DNA from: Roseivirga sp. UBA6061 | Lineage (GTDB): Bacteria; Bacteroidota; Bacteroidia; Cytophagales; Cyclobacteriaceae | Assembly: GCA_002427745.1 (NCBI GenBank) | Contig: DIYF01000096.1 | Coordinates: 218-5,287 of the forward strand | Direction: 5' to 3' | DNA: 5,070 nucleotides | In this document: one piece after another, positions 4,548 through 5,070 of the stretch | Position numbering within the stretch: the first letter of the stretch is position 1 | Layout of the letters: every line of letters starts with the position of its first letter | Program-made: the position numbers and the translations under genes | The notes under the pieces: model-generated | The model's input: the letters and a program-made list of their open reading frames with translations, nothing else | The model's database searches: none | Told to the model about the DNA's origin: nothing

Positions 4548-4714
4548 ATTGAGGTTACCTTTCCTTCCCCCGGTAATTCACCGGTTATGATTTCCAGACA
4601 ACCTGCTACGTTTATTGGAGCTTTTACAAACATCACAGTCCGAACGAAAGACTGCTTGTGGCCTTCAACCACTCTCCAACTTGAGGAGACACTCGTTCTG
4701 CCTCTCCTTTAGCG
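4548..4714 (-). other. 167-base gap in the array with possible Ser-like tRNA remnant and hairpins
   Basis: No intact cloverleaf is found. On the minus strand GGAGAG with GCAGA, then after an interruption GAGTGGTTGAAGGC, resembles the 5' end and D-arm of a bacterial Ser or Leu class II tRNA. It is followed by an anticodon-like arm CAGTCT-TTCGTTC-GGACTG. A T-arm consensus (GTTCGA) is absent. Other inverted repeats are AGGAGA/TCTCCT (4684-4708) and CCGGT/ACCGG (4570-4584). This may be an invaded, degenerate tRNA gene or an unrelated structured segment. Confidence 0.35.
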
Positions 4715-4786
4715 CGGTACCGGAGGGATTCGAACCCTCGACCTTATCATAGACAGTGACATATTCTACCCCTGAACTACGGTACC
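4715..4786 (-). tRNA. tRNA-Asp(GUC)-like
   Basis: A 72-base cloverleaf with standard spacing: acceptor GGTACCG/CGGTACC (seven perfect pairs), U8 A9, D-arm GTTC-AGGGGTA-GAAT, A26, anticodon arm TGTCA-CTGTCTA-TGATA, variable loop AGGTC, T-arm GAGGG-TTCGAAT-CCCTC, discriminator G. The anticodon is GUC and discriminator G73 is the Asp identity base. Position 37 is U, where a purine is almost always found, and the anticodon stem is weak (AU-rich with one G-U). No CCA is encoded. It is likely to be called by a tRNA finder, but the loop suggests relaxed or altered function. Confidence 0.7.
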
Positions 4787-4835
4787 GTTTTATGATCATT
4801 CCGATCAGTTTTTGTTGGCTCACCGGGACTTGAAC

Positions 4836-4857
4836 CCTGCCTTTGCCGGCAGGCAGG
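4836..4857. repeat. palindromic insert in the T-stem of the Ile-like element
   Basis: On the plus strand CCTGCC, TT, TGCC, GGCA, GGCAGG: a stem with a two-base bulge. It is a variant of the CCTGTCTG...CAGGCAGG family and separates CCGG from G-TTCAAGT in the T-arm. Confidence 0.7.
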
Positions 4858-4864
4858 CCGGAAC

Positions 4865-4883
4865 CCTGTCTGCCACAGGCAGG
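4865..4883. repeat. palindromic insert in the variable loop of the Ile-like element
   Basis: CCTGTCTGCCACAGGCAGG folds as an eight-pair stem (one T-G) with loop CCA. Identical copies are at 4986-5004 and 5043-5061. Confidence 0.85.
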
Positions 4884-4910
4884 CACCAGCTTATAAGACC
4901 AGCACTCTAA

Positions 4911-4932
4911 GCTCCCGATAGCGATCGGGAGA
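4911..4932. repeat. REP-like palindrome in the D-loop of the Ile-like element
   Basis: CTCCCGATAGCGATCGGGAG, one base different from the copy at 4351-4371, placed at the same position of the tRNA fold (directly after the 5' D-stem GCTC). Confidence 0.85.
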
Positions 4933-4949
4933 GCTATGAGTCAATAACC

Positions 4950-5070
4950 TCTCGAACCCCTCGGACCCCTCCGTCCTTCGGACACCCTGTCTGCCACAGG
5001 CAGGCTCCCCTAAAGGGGATTACCCCTCCGCTCTTCGAGCACCCTGTCTGCCACAGGCAGGCTCCCCTAA
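4950..5070. repeat. tandem composite repeat of nested hairpins, 57-base period
   Basis: Two copies of a unit of about 57 bases, the second reaching the window edge. A 31-base stretch is identical at 4983-5013 and 5040-5070. Each unit contains ACCCCTCCG, a short hairpin (GTCC-TTC-GGAC at 4973-4983; GCTC-TTC-GAGC at 5030-5040), the CCTGTCTG palindrome (4986-5004; 5043-5061) and the start of CTCCCC-TAAA-GGGG. The CCTGTCTG element appears inserted between ACC and CTCCCC of an older repeat. There is no coding capacity. It lies upstream of the array and may continue outside the window. Confidence 0.8.

Larger units (their letters stand above)
4815..4943 (-). ncRNA. interrupted tRNA-Ile(UAU)-like element with three hairpin inserts
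   Basis: A 129-base element. The acceptor TGACTCA pairs with TGAGCCA (one A-C mismatch), discriminator A; U8 A9; D-stem GCTC/GAGT; anticodon arm CTGGT-CTTATAA-GCTGG (three G-U pairs), anticodon UAU. The D-loop is 23 bases and contains TCCCGATCGCTATCGGGA. After the anticodon arm, two further palindromic inserts of 19 and 22 bases occur, one in the variable loop (4865-4883) and one inside the T-stem (4836-4857). If those two are removed, the remaining sequence reads variable loop TGGTT and a perfect T-arm CCGGG-TTCAAGT-CCCGG. So a normal tRNA was interrupted by exact insertion of hairpins, or the RNA tolerates or removes them. Confidence 0.6.

Noticed and set aside
4380..4712. Open frame of 110 codons on the plus strand
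   Set aside because: It runs antisense through two cloverleaf sequences; the repeated translated motif (WQDSN, RFEL) is the familiar artefact of reading tRNA T-arms.
4665..4886. Open frame of 73 codons on the minus strand across the Asp- and Ile-like elements
   Set aside because: It consists of tRNA and palindrome sequence read as protein (SSGVEY, GSNPSGT).
4983..5070. CRISPR-like direct repeats
   Set aside because: Only two copies are visible, the intervening sequence is itself repeated, and the units are dispersed palindromes also found inside a tRNA-like element.

Overview
The window looks like a Bacteroidetes chromosome segment (Cytophagales- or Flavobacteriia-like, inferred). The reasons are starts with weak or absent Shine-Dalgarno sites, several families of short GC-rich palindromes scattered between genes (a CTCCCGAT...ATCGGGAG type, a CCTGTCTG...CAGGCAGG type, a CTCCCC-TAAA-GGGG type), and the style of the proteins. 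I could run no database search, so family names rest on motifs visible in the translations.

Everything supportable lies on the minus strand, so transcription runs from right to left. At the far right (about 4950-5070) is a tandem composite repeat made of nested hairpins. Next, 4943 to about 4004, comes a compact array of at least eight tRNA or tRNA-like elements. In transcription order: an interrupted Ile(UAU)-like element with hairpins in the D-loop, variable loop and T-stem; an Asp(GUC)-like element; a gap with a possible Ser-like remnant; a Tyr(GUA)-like element with encoded CCA; a Lys(CUU)-like element lacking U33; a Lys(UUU)-like element with the same D-loop hairpin; then three rearranged elements. 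In those three, the 3' half of one matches the 5' acceptor of the next. One lacks an anticodon arm and another carries two anticodon arms in series.

After a 440-base stretch rich in small hairpins and without a convincing gene comes a five-gene row: a slipin-like SPFH/Band-7 protein (2465-3565), a basic 168-residue protein of unknown function (1869-2375), a TPR protein with a basic tail that overlaps it (1327-1884), a small conserved-looking protein of about 75 residues (933-1160), and the N-terminal 288 residues of an RtcB RNA ligase that runs off the left edge (1-866). Three of the four junctions carry strong palindromes; the fourth is a 16-base overlap.

The most economical reading is an RNA-repair locus: RtcB as ligase, the SPFH protein as scaffold or cofactor, TPR and small proteins as partners, and the tRNA-like array as a cognate RNA. 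A link between SPFH/Band-7 modules, RNA ligases and a tRNA-like RNA has been proposed from comparative genomics (Burroughs and Aravind, 2016, from memory). What looks unusual here is that the RNA component is a multi-element array whose members are interrupted by palindromic hairpins and shuffled at the anticodon. That reading is inference. The competing one is a decaying tRNA cluster invaded by REP-like repeats.
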